Shown here: positions 24,701-32,403 of the stretch, piece after piece
Layout of the letters: each line of letters opens with the position of its first letter
Numbering within the stretch: the stretch's first letter is position 1
Origin: Mytilus trossulus
Lineage: Eukaryota; Mollusca; Bivalvia; Mytilida; Mytilidae
DNA: 64,000 nucleotides
Reading direction: 5' to 3'
Assembly: GCF_036588685.1 (NCBI RefSeq)
Contig: NC_086379.1
Coordinates: forward strand, 20,507,862 to 20,571,861
Position numbers and translations under genes: made by a program
The notes under the pieces: model-generated
Seen by the model: only the letters and a program-made list of their open reading frames with translations
Databases searched by the model: none
What the model was told of the DNA's origin: nothing

Positions 24701-27700
24701 ATGTAATGTAATGAGCTTGCTCTTTTTAAATGAGTAGTTTAAAATTGACACAAAAGATATGTGCGCTGTCAAATTGTTTAATTCACGTAATAACTGTTAA
24801 TAATTTGTTAATCGAACATGAAGCTAAACAGTCATGTCAAGAAAAGAAATTCGTCTATCGACTTAGTTTCGAAAAACAATTATTATTTTTTTGATTAAGT
24901 GCAGATTTTTCGTTAACTGAATACATTGTTAACGTATGATCACTAATTAGTGTATACGACTATCGACAAAAATATATAATAACTTACCATAATGATTCAT
25001 TATTTTGTTATTTTTCCTCAGATTATGGACTTGATATGATTACTATGTTGGCTGTAAATGTAACTATAGAAAGTAAGTTCTCAATTATATTGTTCAGTAT
25101 GAGAGACGTACGAATATGAAACATCGAATTCTAGGATTAATGTCTTCTTAAAATCGACAAAGGATGACAACGTTTCGTTTTTATAATAATGCTTTAAACG
25201 CGCAATTTCAATTTTATTAATAACGCACAAGAAAAAACGATGTTTTTGAACAAATTAAATTGTTGATTTAGTACCTTTTCAAACCAGTATATTGTCATTA
25301 ATGAATCTTATTCCAAACGCTGTAATGGGTAATTTAGAATACTATTGTATAGTTTGCAATCTGAACACATTGTTCATAAGTTTGGATAGATTAAGGAAAA
25401 CCCTAATCTAAATAGATTACAACCTATTGTAATGGTAACTGTATAACACCGTTTCAAAAGGCAGATACATCTTAGAATATTTTAGCTTAGTGTAATGCGA
25501 ACTGTATGACACCGTTTAGAGTATTTGATAAAGGTACATGCATACACATGTTTCAGAAATGTGCTCACATTATAATGAAAGCTTATATCTCAATTTTTCT
25601 AGAGTGTTTTGTATCTTATCTTAGGCAAAAAGCAGCCTGGATAACGATTGGATGATGACAGCCGAGTAGAAGTAGGATTGTATTCGCCAAAACGACACCT
25701 TCACTTTTGTAGTTTTGGATGGGAAGATGATGATGCGACAGTCCTCTGTAAATCTTTTAATAGGAACTGGATAGGAAAAGCAATAGCTGTTGAGAAATTG
25801 CGAGATGTACCGATTTTTCCTTATTCCTTTGATTGTTGTGGATTAGAACCTAATTTATTTGCATGTAATATAACAGAGGATGAACACATTTGTAATACAA
25901 CAAAAGTAGCCGGTGCCATGTGTTATCTAGGTAAAATATGTTAATGAACAGATTGATCGTTGAAAAATACATCATACATAATGATCAGGAAAAAAAATGA
26001 AACAATATGTCTGGCGTACTAAATTATAATCCTGGTATCTTTGATAACTATTTACGCCACTGGGTCGATCCCACTGCTGGTGGACGTTTCGTCCCCGAGG
26101 GTATCACCAGCCCAGTAGTCAGCACTTCGGTGTTGACATGAATATCAATAATGTGGTAATTTTTATAAATTTCCTGTATACAAAACTTTGAATTTTTCGA
26201 AAACCTAAGGACTTTCTCATACCAGGCATAGATTACCTTAGCCGTATTTGGCACAACTTTTTGGAATTTTGGATCCCAAATGCTCTTCAACTTTGCACTT
26301 GTTTGGCTAAATAAATATTTTGATATGAGCGTGACTGATGAGTCTTATGTAGACGAAACGCGCGTCTGGCGTACTAAATTATAATCCTGCTATCTTTGAT
26401 AAGTATTGTAAACTTTAAGCGCTTTTAGGGATTCTACCTTCACCAGGATCGCTAACATTCAAACCAGTTAAGAGCTATATTACCAAAAAGATTTTAAGAA
26501 AAAAATCGTTTTTTAAATTAAAGTTATCCAGCACTACCATTAACTTTTAAGTTAATTGACATTCTTAACGTGCTTGGTCCAAACGCTTTTCTTGATTAAT
26601 TTTCAGATAACCGCTTATATTCAAGTTCAGAATCGATTGTAACGTAGTCGTTTTACTACTCCATTGTGCATGTTTAGTAGTCAGTGCTTCGATACTGACA
26701 TGATTCAACAAACTTTACTAAAATTGTCCGTTTATAAATTGTGAAATTATTATGAAACTAAGGTTTCAACTTCCTAAGGCAAAGTTGGCTTTAGATGAAT
26801 ATGGCTATTTAATTTAGGTATTTTTTACAAATACCTCTTCAACGATTTTCGGATATTATACATCTTCGGGTTTCAAATCGATGGCTTTGAGCGTTCCTGA
26901 TTAAGTTAAATCAAGAAAAGTGCGTCGGACGTATGAAATTAGTAAACTTGTTGTTTTCTAATTTTTATTAAATTGTTTTTGTGTATGAACCTTCACATCT
27001 AATGGTGAATGTCAGACTAACACAAAGCAATGTGTATTAAAACCACATTTAACATGTTATCCTCCTTAATTTAAAATATATGTTACACATGTTGTTTGAT
27101 GTTCATCAGCCAACAGCCATTAGTCAATTATCCATAATAATCATAGTATATTATAATTATGTTGAAAGACTTAACCTTGTAATGCAGATTTGTATACACT
27201 TTTAGGTTCAGGAAAAGCCTGGAAATGTCCAAACATTAATAATAAAGAATTATCCACAGTGGAATCAGGATCCCTGTTTTCAGGTTTGCGCTTTTTATCA
27301 TCATTTAGTGTTGCATAACAAAAGGGATAATGTTCTTGTTCGAATTAAACTGGTTTAAATTAGGTGTCTTAGCTTGAATGAGCTTTCAAATCTACATTCG
27401 AGATAATCATCAATTTTGATATTTTAACGTTTAATACGATATTGTTTACGTTAATTAATTTGTTAAACTACTAGTTCTTGTTTTCAGTCGAGAAATGCAT
27501 ATGATAATATGAATATTTTAATTGATACCTATTAAACATGTTCATTGTCAAAGAATATTTTGATAAAAACAAATCTTTTTGAAAAAAAAATACATTACAT
27601 CTAAAATCACGTTATTCGTAGTCGTTGATTTTTCAGTTGTGATATGTTTTATTACTTTTCATCAAGCTTGTTAACTTTTTTTTAATATTCATGCTTCTAA

Positions 27701-30700
27701 AATTTGATGAGAACTTTGTGTTTTAAAGTAGTCGATATGTAAAACATGCAAGTTCTTTGTTGCGTACGATTAAGCTTGTAGTATTTTAGAAAATAACAAT
27801 TAACATGCTTCGAATTTCTGTTGCTATATAAAGAGAGTTAACATACATAATTTTTTTTAGAGTTTATAAACATATTTACATGTATTCTATGGTGTCATTC
27901 TATATATCGTGAAACTGGAATGTTAAAACAATCGATTAACTGTTCACTGATTTTTTTTATGTAATTGTTGTGAAACTTGAAATTCAAATTATATTTATGA
28001 ATGATTAAAGCTATTTTCATTTTTTCTTTATTTCAAAGGAGTTTCTGTCGGAATATCGGTGGCTTTTGTTGTAGTTGTGTGCGTTATCGTAGTTGTTGTG
28101 ATCATTCGACGAAGGTATTAACAAAGATTTTTCACTAATTCTTAATATGACTCTTCATAGATTTTTTTCTATTTTTTAGCTTGTTACCAGCAATCGTAAT
28201 GAATAATGAAACAATAGTTCTGTATTATGTTACCTAAAAGACTAGTATCTTTGAAAGGCAATATGTTCGACATTTTTGTGATTTTACTTTTTAAGGTGTG
28301 AATTTAGTTTTTAAGGAAGCAATAATAGATATAGGAAGATGTGGTGTGAGTGCCAATGAGACAACTCTCCATCCAAATAACAATTATAAAAGTAAACCAT
28401 TATAGGTCAATGTATGGCCTTCCACACGGAGCCTTGGCTCACATCGAACAAAAAGCTATAAAGGACCCCTAAATTACTAGTGTAAAAACAAAAACGGAAT
28501 AACTAACGGTCTTATCTTTATAAGAAACGGGTAAAGAGAAACACGTATACATTACACAAACAAACGACAACTACTGTACCATCAGATTCCTGATAACAAT
28601 AGTCCATTATTAACACGTAAGGTTGTTGGTTGTATGTTGTCTTGACAAACCAAAGATATAAGTGAGAGAAAAAAACACATGTAATGGTAAAGTGAAATAA
28701 CAAAATAACAGAACTCTTAGGAAAAATCAAAAGAGACAATTTCTAAGCTAATACCAAAACCAAAAGATCAAAGCACTTTAAACGAAGATAGAACAACTGT
28801 CATACATCTGATTTGGTTAAGTCATTTAATTATGTAGACCAAGTGAATAACATTACGTTTAATAGCTGGATAAACATCAGAATTTTATTACTATTGCATA
28901 CAATTGCATTATATTGACAACATTGTGTAAACAAAACTAAACAGATATAATAGGCAAAAAATTGGAACAAAATAAGGGTACAGCAGTCAACATGGCCAAC
29001 ATAGTATTATAATGTTAATAATTATGATAAAACCTTATATTTTTTACAACGAAAAACCAACGGGGTATATCATAATGAATACACTGGTTTTTTTCAAACT
29101 ATTTACTAGGTAAATTGAAGGAAAAGAATACAACAAAAAATACCACAGCACATTAAAACAATGTTAGTATTACAAGTACCAACACAAGTGCCTACATTCA
29201 TTGTAACATGTGTAATATGTTCATCTATAAAAACAATCTAGCATCTACATGTATCCTCAACATGGAATTATTCAAATAATAAAAAACACATGATAAATGC
29301 AATACCAACTGGAGTATCGGACTCCCGTAGATCATTTTAACATCACAATATTATGTATTTACCTTTGAGTCAAAAACCTGTAATGCATTCGTTGTCATTT
29401 ATTGCTGTTGTATATTTATGTTTATATTGTTAATCAATATTCAAATTAGGCTGTTGGTCTTGTTTTTTTATAAGCTACTATAAATGAGAAATTACTAAAG
29501 TACAGAAGTTTTGTTTTGTATTATAATCTGTTCGTATAACTTCATGATAAGCGCTTATAATATTATCGTTATCTTAATTTTGATTTTCTCCTTTGTCATA
29601 TAAATAAAGAATAATGCAAACCCACATTTAAAATTAAATATATGTTCAAAGGCCATGAAAATGTCTGTGTTAATCAAAACATTTTGATTGTTTTTTTGAA
29701 AACTGCAGTAAGGCTTACGGGAGTTTGCTTTTTATGTTCAAAACAATAAGCTTTTCAAAACACTAGCTTATATCGTTAAAAGGGGATCAATAAAGGAATC
29801 AACATGAGAAAAGCAAATATATATAGGTCAATGTGCTTGGGTTTTTTTCTTAGATATTAACAATTGAAAATGTTCTCTTTTGACTTTTCATTGCTTTTTT
29901 ATTGACAAGTTTAAGTTCTCAAAAGCCATTAAAAACTATTTATTATATATATGACTTTAACCGATCGCTTTTACTTATACATGTAAAGTAAAATGGAGGT
30001 CAATGGGCATTTTCTTAAGGCTTTCACATGGATAAAACCAGAAGATTCCGAAAATCTGACAAAAATCCCAAAAACAATAACAATCGAATATTCTTAAGTA
30101 GTAGAATTGCACTTTAAAAATACCACAACAATATAATTCTGTAACCCATATATTTTTAATACAATGTACCTTTCTTAGAAAATCATATATTCTGCAGGAA
30201 TCAAAATTTGTTATGACTATTACTTAATCAAAATTGCATATGTATTATAATTGATTACCCAACGTTTTAAAACATATAAAGGAAAATACATTAAAAAAAT
30301 CTAATATTCATCAAAATGAAATGTTGAAGACACATTTTTTTTCTTATTTTTCCGAAATTTGCCTTTAATATTTAAATGAAAGATTATTGCTTTTTTTTTT
30401 ATTAATTGCAACGTTGCAAAATCTTTCGAAGTACATAAATGTTGATATTTAACTTTGCATTAGTAGTAAACCTTTTACAAAGAAAAGATATTTTTGAAAA
30501 CTATATTCAACTAATTTAATCAACATTGGTAATGTGCTTCCAAATTGTCTAGGGTCGATGTAAATCTAATGTAAATGTAAAACGTTCCTTACTTGTGATT
30601 TTTTTAAAAGACATAAGAAGATGTGGTATAAGTACCAATGAGACAACTCTCCATCCAAGTCACAATTTATAAAAGTAAACCATTATAAGTCAAAGAACGG

Positions 30701-31182
30701 TCTGCAACATGAAGCATTGGCTCACACCAAACAGCAAGCATCAAAGGGCCCGAAAAATAATATACGTCTTTATAGAAGTATTCATCACAAATATAGTTAC
30801 AATAACCTGCAGGCATACCATTTCTTTCAGGTCCGGACATATATATCACAACGAAGATAAGGGATCCGTCAAAAGAGAGGGAGAAGAAATTAAAAAACAG
30901 GAAACTTGTTTCAATGCATATACAAATGGTGCTCCAAGATTATCTGACCACACCTACGACCTGTTTGAATCTGACAAATTGAAGTGTTACTCTCTAGACA
31001 GTAATTTACAGAAGGAATCTATATCATCGTTCGCAAGAAATGAAGAGAATAGCAAAAATCAAAAGACCGGTTTCGATGAATTTACAAATATTGAATCGAG
31101 ATTTTCTGACCACTCTTACGAGCTTCTAGAAATTTCAGGATACAAAAAAATGACAAATGTATCTGTTCCTTCTGCAAAATGA
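12641..31182 (+). CDS. Gene B: putative type I membrane receptor, DUF7042-7045-like ectodomain + SRCR-like; nonsense codon in SRCR exon
   Basis: Exons: 12641-12710, 15350-15521, 16401-16504, 17217-17342, 17723-17893, 20204-20319, 21469-21589, 23954-24004, 25022-25072, 25625-25930, 27206-27283, 28039-28114, 30831-31182. All junctions are GT-AG and phases fit throughout. The modelled product is 597 residues: signal peptide, six-exon ectodomain, linkers, SRCR-like domain, helix and tail. However TAA at 25642-25644 is in frame near the start of the SRCR exon, so translation would stop after about 333 residues and give a soluble protein with no membrane anchor. All downstream exons keep their lengths and frames, so the lesion is recent, allelic, an assembly error, or bypassed by splicing. 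An extra linker-like exon (22924-22975) is excluded because it breaks the frame. Immune or self-recognition role is inference. Confidence 0.68.
13195..13965 (+). repeat. Common bivalve interspersed repeat (~770 bp)
   Basis: Starts 'ggaggctctcaagagcctgt' and contains the familiar phrases 'gggcaattactttataagag', 'tgacttatttgtagatcat', 'tatctctttatctataata', 'gcagcaacccaactacggtt' and 'acctcctatgttctaaaatc'. I recognise this from mussel and oyster genomes. It is old: a few substitutions per phrase, no open frame. Confidence 0.65.
14620..14915 (+). repeat. Mussel interspersed repeat, second copy of the CTGCCAT..AAGTGA family
   Basis: Shares 'atgtaaatataacggaattt', 'gactgccatttaagtgaaag', 'accaggttta' and 'tcaggaatatgacagtt' with 7935-8185. 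Non-coding, in gene B intron 1. Confidence 0.6.
15350..15521 (+). CDS. Gene B exon 2: start of DUF7044-like ectodomain
   Basis: 172 bp, phase 1 in, phase 2 out, acceptor 'ttttccag', donor 'taag|gtatg'. Encodes DAQCTFPADLRGSWISAD, then GVLTF and a DFECKTLS block ending YYLR. The CxFPxxLxGxW opening with a later C and Y-L matches the N-terminal module of uncharacterised molluscan proteins with DUF7042-7045-type domains, from memory. The gene C exon 36250-36421 has the same length and is clearly homologous. Confidence 0.72.
16401..16504 (+). CDS. Gene B exon 3: ectodomain
   Basis: 104 bp, phase 2 in, phase 1 out, acceptor 'tttctttcag', donor 'acag|gtcag'. Encodes RGTSTFNIFGI then YRPHLCLEIYNLTADKYYYH. 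The LC..IYNLT..KYYYHV core is shared with gene C exon 36700-36809, which is two codons longer. Open sequence after the donor (to 16641) is intronic. Confidence 0.68.
16848..16992 (+). repeat. Mussel interspersed repeat (GGGGCCAGCTGAAGGACGCCT family)
   Basis: Text 'ggggccagctgaaggacgcc', 'ctacattgaaggcctgttgg' and 'tgtctctttgacacattccc' is a family I recognise as abundant in mussels. A decayed tail piece is at about 19795-19840. Lies in gene B intron 3. Confidence 0.6.
17217..17342 (+). CDS. Gene B exon 4: ectodomain
   Basis: 126 bp, phase 1-1, acceptor 'tttttag', donor 'gatg|gtatg'. Encodes an INDRIYIDKD segment followed by GDVCNRQTPFEEGSYVMLI. Gene C exon 38823-38948 has the same length and the same INDRIYI and DVCNRQTPFE motifs, confirming that this short exon is real although it contains no long open frame. 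Confidence 0.72.
17723..17893 (+). CDS. Gene B exon 5: ectodomain
   Basis: 171 bp, phase 1-1, acceptor 'gatag', donor 'ttcag|gtttg'. Contains LAVECPSDISRNFSNVKFSS, NCSGKLEIF and DRLKMNYTYNSC. The gene C counterpart (40692-40871) is three codons longer but shares ECP.DISRNF.NVKFS and KLKMNYTY.SC. Several N-glycosylation sequons suggest an extracellular location. Confidence 0.72.
18296..18395 (-). repeat. tRNA-like SINE head (minus strand)
   Basis: Read in reverse there is an A-box-like TAGCCGAGAGG (18380-18390) and a B-box-like GGTTCGATTCC (18321-18331), at a spacing like a class II tRNA. The T stem does not pair well, so this looks like a tRNA-derived SINE rather than a tRNA gene. A related sequence on the + strand is at 19414-19490 ('ttggtagccgcgagg' ... 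'gattcgaatcc'). Confidence 0.38.
19414..19490 (+). repeat. tRNA-like SINE head (plus strand)
   Basis: Shares 'ttggtagccg-gagg' and a 'gattcgaatcc' B-box-like block with the reverse element at 18296-18395. Degenerate; no cloverleaf that I can close. Confidence 0.33.
20204..20319 (+). CDS. Gene B exon 6: ectodomain
   Basis: 116 bp, phase 1 in, phase 0 out, acceptor 'catcgtag', donor 'tgctat|gtaag'. Encodes VHGVWRCLYNTHFDSTTYLA and GQTYRIVCY. Gene C exon 41367-41482 has the same length with G.WRCL, STTYLA.LN and GQTYR.VCY. Confidence 0.74.
20320..21468. other. Gene B intron 6
   Basis: AT-rich sequence. Small open frames here (20653-20853 minus, 21217-21399 plus) lack splice, domain or homology support. 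Nothing else seen. Confidence 0.45.
21469..21589 (+). CDS. Gene B exon 7: end of ectodomain
   Basis: 121 bp, phase 0 in, phase 1 out, acceptor 'gatttcag', donor 'ttcag|gtttg'. Encodes ALKWQGKTLKSTIYPGSCRL then ASYVVRPGVYVAMSDIS. The gene C exon 43212-43332 is also 121 bp and shares LK.TIYPGSCR, YVV.PGV and DIS. An in-frame AG at 21449-21450 could serve as a competing acceptor, but the gene C match fixes this one. Confidence 0.74.
22924..22975 (+). pseudogene. Frame-breaking duplicate of gene B linker exon
   Basis: Bounded by 'tttgtttcag' and 'caag|gttat', it starts 'gaccagcggatactcttgtc' and ends 'aacacaacacaag', clearly duplicating 23954-24004 (same starts and ends). It is 52 bp rather than 51, so inclusion would shift the frame of everything downstream. 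It is either a dead exon or a poison exon. Confidence 0.55.
23014..23810. mobile_element. hAT-like non-autonomous element (low certainty)
   Basis: Starts 'agggatgtcaccaagtactc' and ends with the reverse complement of 'aggaatgacaactcgatgaa'. Both ends carry repeated 'actcgattaatcgagt'-like text (ACTCGGTTACTCGAGT at the left, ATTAATCGAGTACTC in reverse at the right). I recognise the CAGGGATG..ACTCG pattern from hAT-derived elements in animals. Ends are imperfect, with no target duplication that I can confirm and no transposase. It sits between the two linker exon copies. Confidence 0.4.
23954..24004 (+). CDS. Gene B exon 8: Ser/Thr/Asn linker
   Basis: 51 bp, phase 1-1, acceptor 'catttcag', donor 'caag|gttaa'. 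Encodes GPTDTLVNNNTPANTTQ, an extended linker with two N-glycosylation sequons. The nearby 22924-22975 copy has the same ends but one extra base. Confidence 0.55.
24005..25021. other. Gene B intron 8
   Basis: AT-rich. The frames at 24066-24335 and 24495-24737 have no domain, no flanking splice pattern and no counterpart in genes A or C. Nothing supported. Confidence 0.45.
25022..25072 (+). CDS. Gene B exon 9: linker
   Basis: 51 bp, phase 1-1, acceptor 'ttcctcag', donor 'gaaa|gtaagt'. Encodes DYGLDMITMLAVNVTIE. It occupies the same place as 43834-43866 in gene C (DHELGSVKTYE) and 3377-3427 in gene A. Confidence 0.55.
25625..25930 (+). CDS. Gene B exon 10: SRCR-like domain with in-frame stop
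   Basis: 306 bp, phase 1-1, exactly the length of the gene A SRCR exon. Shows HFCSFGWEDDDATVLCKSF, then PYSFDCCGLEPNLFACNITE, then HICN and GAMCY, with six cysteines. In the SRCR frame the sixth complete codon is TAA (25642-25644). No downstream acceptor restores the domain from the upstream phase-1 donor. All domain-defining residues lie after the stop and look intact. Confidence 0.68.
26050..26405 (+). repeat. Mussel repeat, near-complete copy (CGCGCGTCTGGCGTA family)
   Basis: Runs from 'actgggtcgatcccactgct' through 'cagtagtcagcacttcggtg' and 'gtatttggcacaactttttg' to 'gacgaaacgcgcgtctggcg' and 'ataatcctgctatctttgat'. A second, older copy follows at about 26665-26965. Both lie in the intron after the gene B SRCR exon. 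The 80-codon minus-strand frame inside it is not a gene. Confidence 0.65.
26665..26965 (+). repeat. Older copy of the same mussel repeat
   Basis: Decayed phrases 'tagtagtcagtgcttcgata', 'gaaactaaggtttcaacttc' and 'aagtgcgtcggacgtatgaa' follow the order of the copy at 26050-26405. Confidence 0.45.
27206..27283 (+). CDS. Gene B exon 11: juxtamembrane linker
   Basis: 78 bp, phase 1-1, acceptor 'cttttag', donor 'ttcag|gtttg'. Encodes GSGKAWKCPNINNKELSTVE then SGSLFS. Same length and Cys position as gene A exon 5022-5099. Confidence 0.62.
28039..28114 (+). CDS. Gene B exon 12: transmembrane helix
   Basis: 76 bp, phase 1 in, phase 2 out. Encodes GVSVGISVAFVVVVCVIVVV then VIIRRR. Same GxxxG start, central Cys and Arg cluster as genes A and C. 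Nucleotide identity to gene A is high in the stretch encoding VCVIVV. Confidence 0.78.
28327..28610 (+). repeat. Mussel repeat (GGAAGATGTGGTNTGAGTGCCAATGAGACAAC family)
   Basis: Begins 'ataggaagatgtggtgtgag', continues 'tgccaatgagacaactctcc', 'gtaaaccattataggtcaat' and 'agccttggctcacat', then 'aaacgacaactactgtacca'. Truncated + copy at 30608-30755; reverse copies at 60050-60725. A very common mussel family. Confidence 0.65.
28611..30607. other. Gene B last intron, middle part
   Basis: About 2 kb of very AT-rich sequence without exon, repeat family or RNA gene that I can recognise on either strand. Confidence 0.45.
30608..30755 (+). repeat. Truncated mussel repeat next to the gene B tail exon
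   Basis: 'aagaagatgtggtataagta' and 'caatgagacaactctccatc' follow the copy at 28327. It ends about 75 bases before the acceptor of the last exon, so the open frame starting at 30709 begins inside the repeat and is not the true protein start. Confidence 0.6.
30831..31182 (+). CDS. Gene B last exon: cytoplasmic tail with twin SDH(T/S)Y motifs
   Basis: 352 bp from acceptor 'tttctttcag' to TGA. Phase 2 entry completes the Arg codon begun by the transmembrane exon. The 116-residue tail is hydrophilic with two related blocks, RLSDHTYDLFES and RFSDHSYELLEIS, preceded by (F/Y)TN(G/I)(A/E). YDLF and YELL are YxxL/F-type motifs that could be kinase or endocytic signals. It is unrelated to the tails of genes A and C. 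The sequence stays intact although the SRCR exon carries a stop. Confidence 0.66.
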
Positions 31183-31186
31183 AGCA

Positions 31187-31234
31187 AATAAAAAGGCATT
31201 GAAAAGGGTTCAGTACGTTGATTTCGTAAATAAA
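31187..31234 (+). terminator. Gene B polyadenylation signals
   Basis: AATAAA at 31187-31192, only 5 bases after the stop, and again at 31229-31234; the second is better placed. Confidence 0.45.
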
Positions 31235-32185
31235 GGTTTACTATGCCGGTTCACATATACAACTCATGATATAATTGTCCTTAACTTTAAGAATCAATGA
31301 TTAAAACATAGATACTTTTAATTAAACTAATCATAGTGCGTAATGATTGATCTACCGTTTGTCTGTAATGTTTTATTTAGTTTATTTAGGGATTTCGTTA
31401 CTGTATATTATTTAAAACTTTCATTAATTTCTTTCATAGATACAAATATTTGATTAATTAATGTGGTTGTGTGTAATAAGAAAACTTATTAAAAGCGATA
31501 TGTACAATGTAACTTCCAAAATTTTAAAGTTATATGATCATACTAAACGCGCGGAAATCACTATGTGATACGTGTAAACTCATCGAACCTAAATAAAACA
31601 CAGGCACGTATTAGTTAAGGCTATCTAATCAATATTTTAATTAAATCTTTGAATATTTTAAATTTGCACTAATATCGATTTTGTCATCAGCAAATTGAAA
31701 CATAACTACATTTATATCTTTTTTCAACAAACTGTAATAACCCGAGTTGTAGAAATCGAAGTGATCTAACTGATTTAACCAGCAAGCAACTCCCATAGAT
31801 CTTCATAGAATACTTGTACCTTTCTCATAAAGATCAACTCAGTGTTTTATGTGTCATTGCCATGTAAACTCGAGGAAGTTTAAATTATGCATTGTTATTT
31901 ATGATTATTCTGAATTTATTTTTTACTGGTGATTTTGATTATGTTTACGAAAGTCCCTTGTCTACTTGATTGCAGGATAGCGTGACACTATTTAAATTTG
32001 TCATAAATGCAGTTAGAACTATGAATAATAAATTTGTATAACGTGTTAATCGTACGGACATACTTCAAATATCATTTCATAAACCATTAAGTGCACACTC
32101 ATAAAGATGTTTGCCTTTTAAATTTTAGCTTGCGAAATAACATTAATGACCATGGATTGTTTTGTGTTCTCTCTTAAGAAAATAA
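31235..32185. other. B-C intergenic region
   Basis: About 1 kb of AT-rich sequence with nothing recognisable. Genes B and C are therefore close tandem neighbours. Confidence 0.45.
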
Positions 32186-32339
32186 AAGTCTTTTGTTTAT
32201 ATCTTCCTGGTTAATGTAGAATGATGAAAGTCACTATTGAACTATAGAATAAATTGTTTCCTGTGGACAAAAATGTTATTGGGGTCATTTATTCTTCCTG
32301 GTCATTAAGTTCACTAAACTGTTCATACACTCGCTTAAA
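32186..32339 (+). promoter_or_regulatory. Gene C promoter/5' UTR with twin ETS-like sites
   Basis: CTTCCTG at 32203-32209 and 32294-32300, a TTCC core at 32258-32261 and GGGTCATTT before the second site. Same order and nearly the same spacing as the gene B upstream region. Confidence 0.5.
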
Positions 32340-32403
32340 ATGTGCCGTAGTTTAACATTTTATATAAGGATAATATATCTTATGAATATTGTTACAAATG
32401 CAG
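32340..32403 (+). CDS. Gene C exon 1: signal peptide
   Basis: 64 bp, ATG to 'atgcag|gtaagt', phase 1 out. Begins MCRSLTFYIRIIYL and ends IVTNA, a good cleavage context before mature D-A-K-C. Homologous to the gene B first exon by MCR start, length, phase and upstream DNA. Confidence 0.68.

Noticed and set aside
30667..30849. Minus-strand frame before the gene B tail
   Set aside because: Lies in a mussel repeat and intron sequence.
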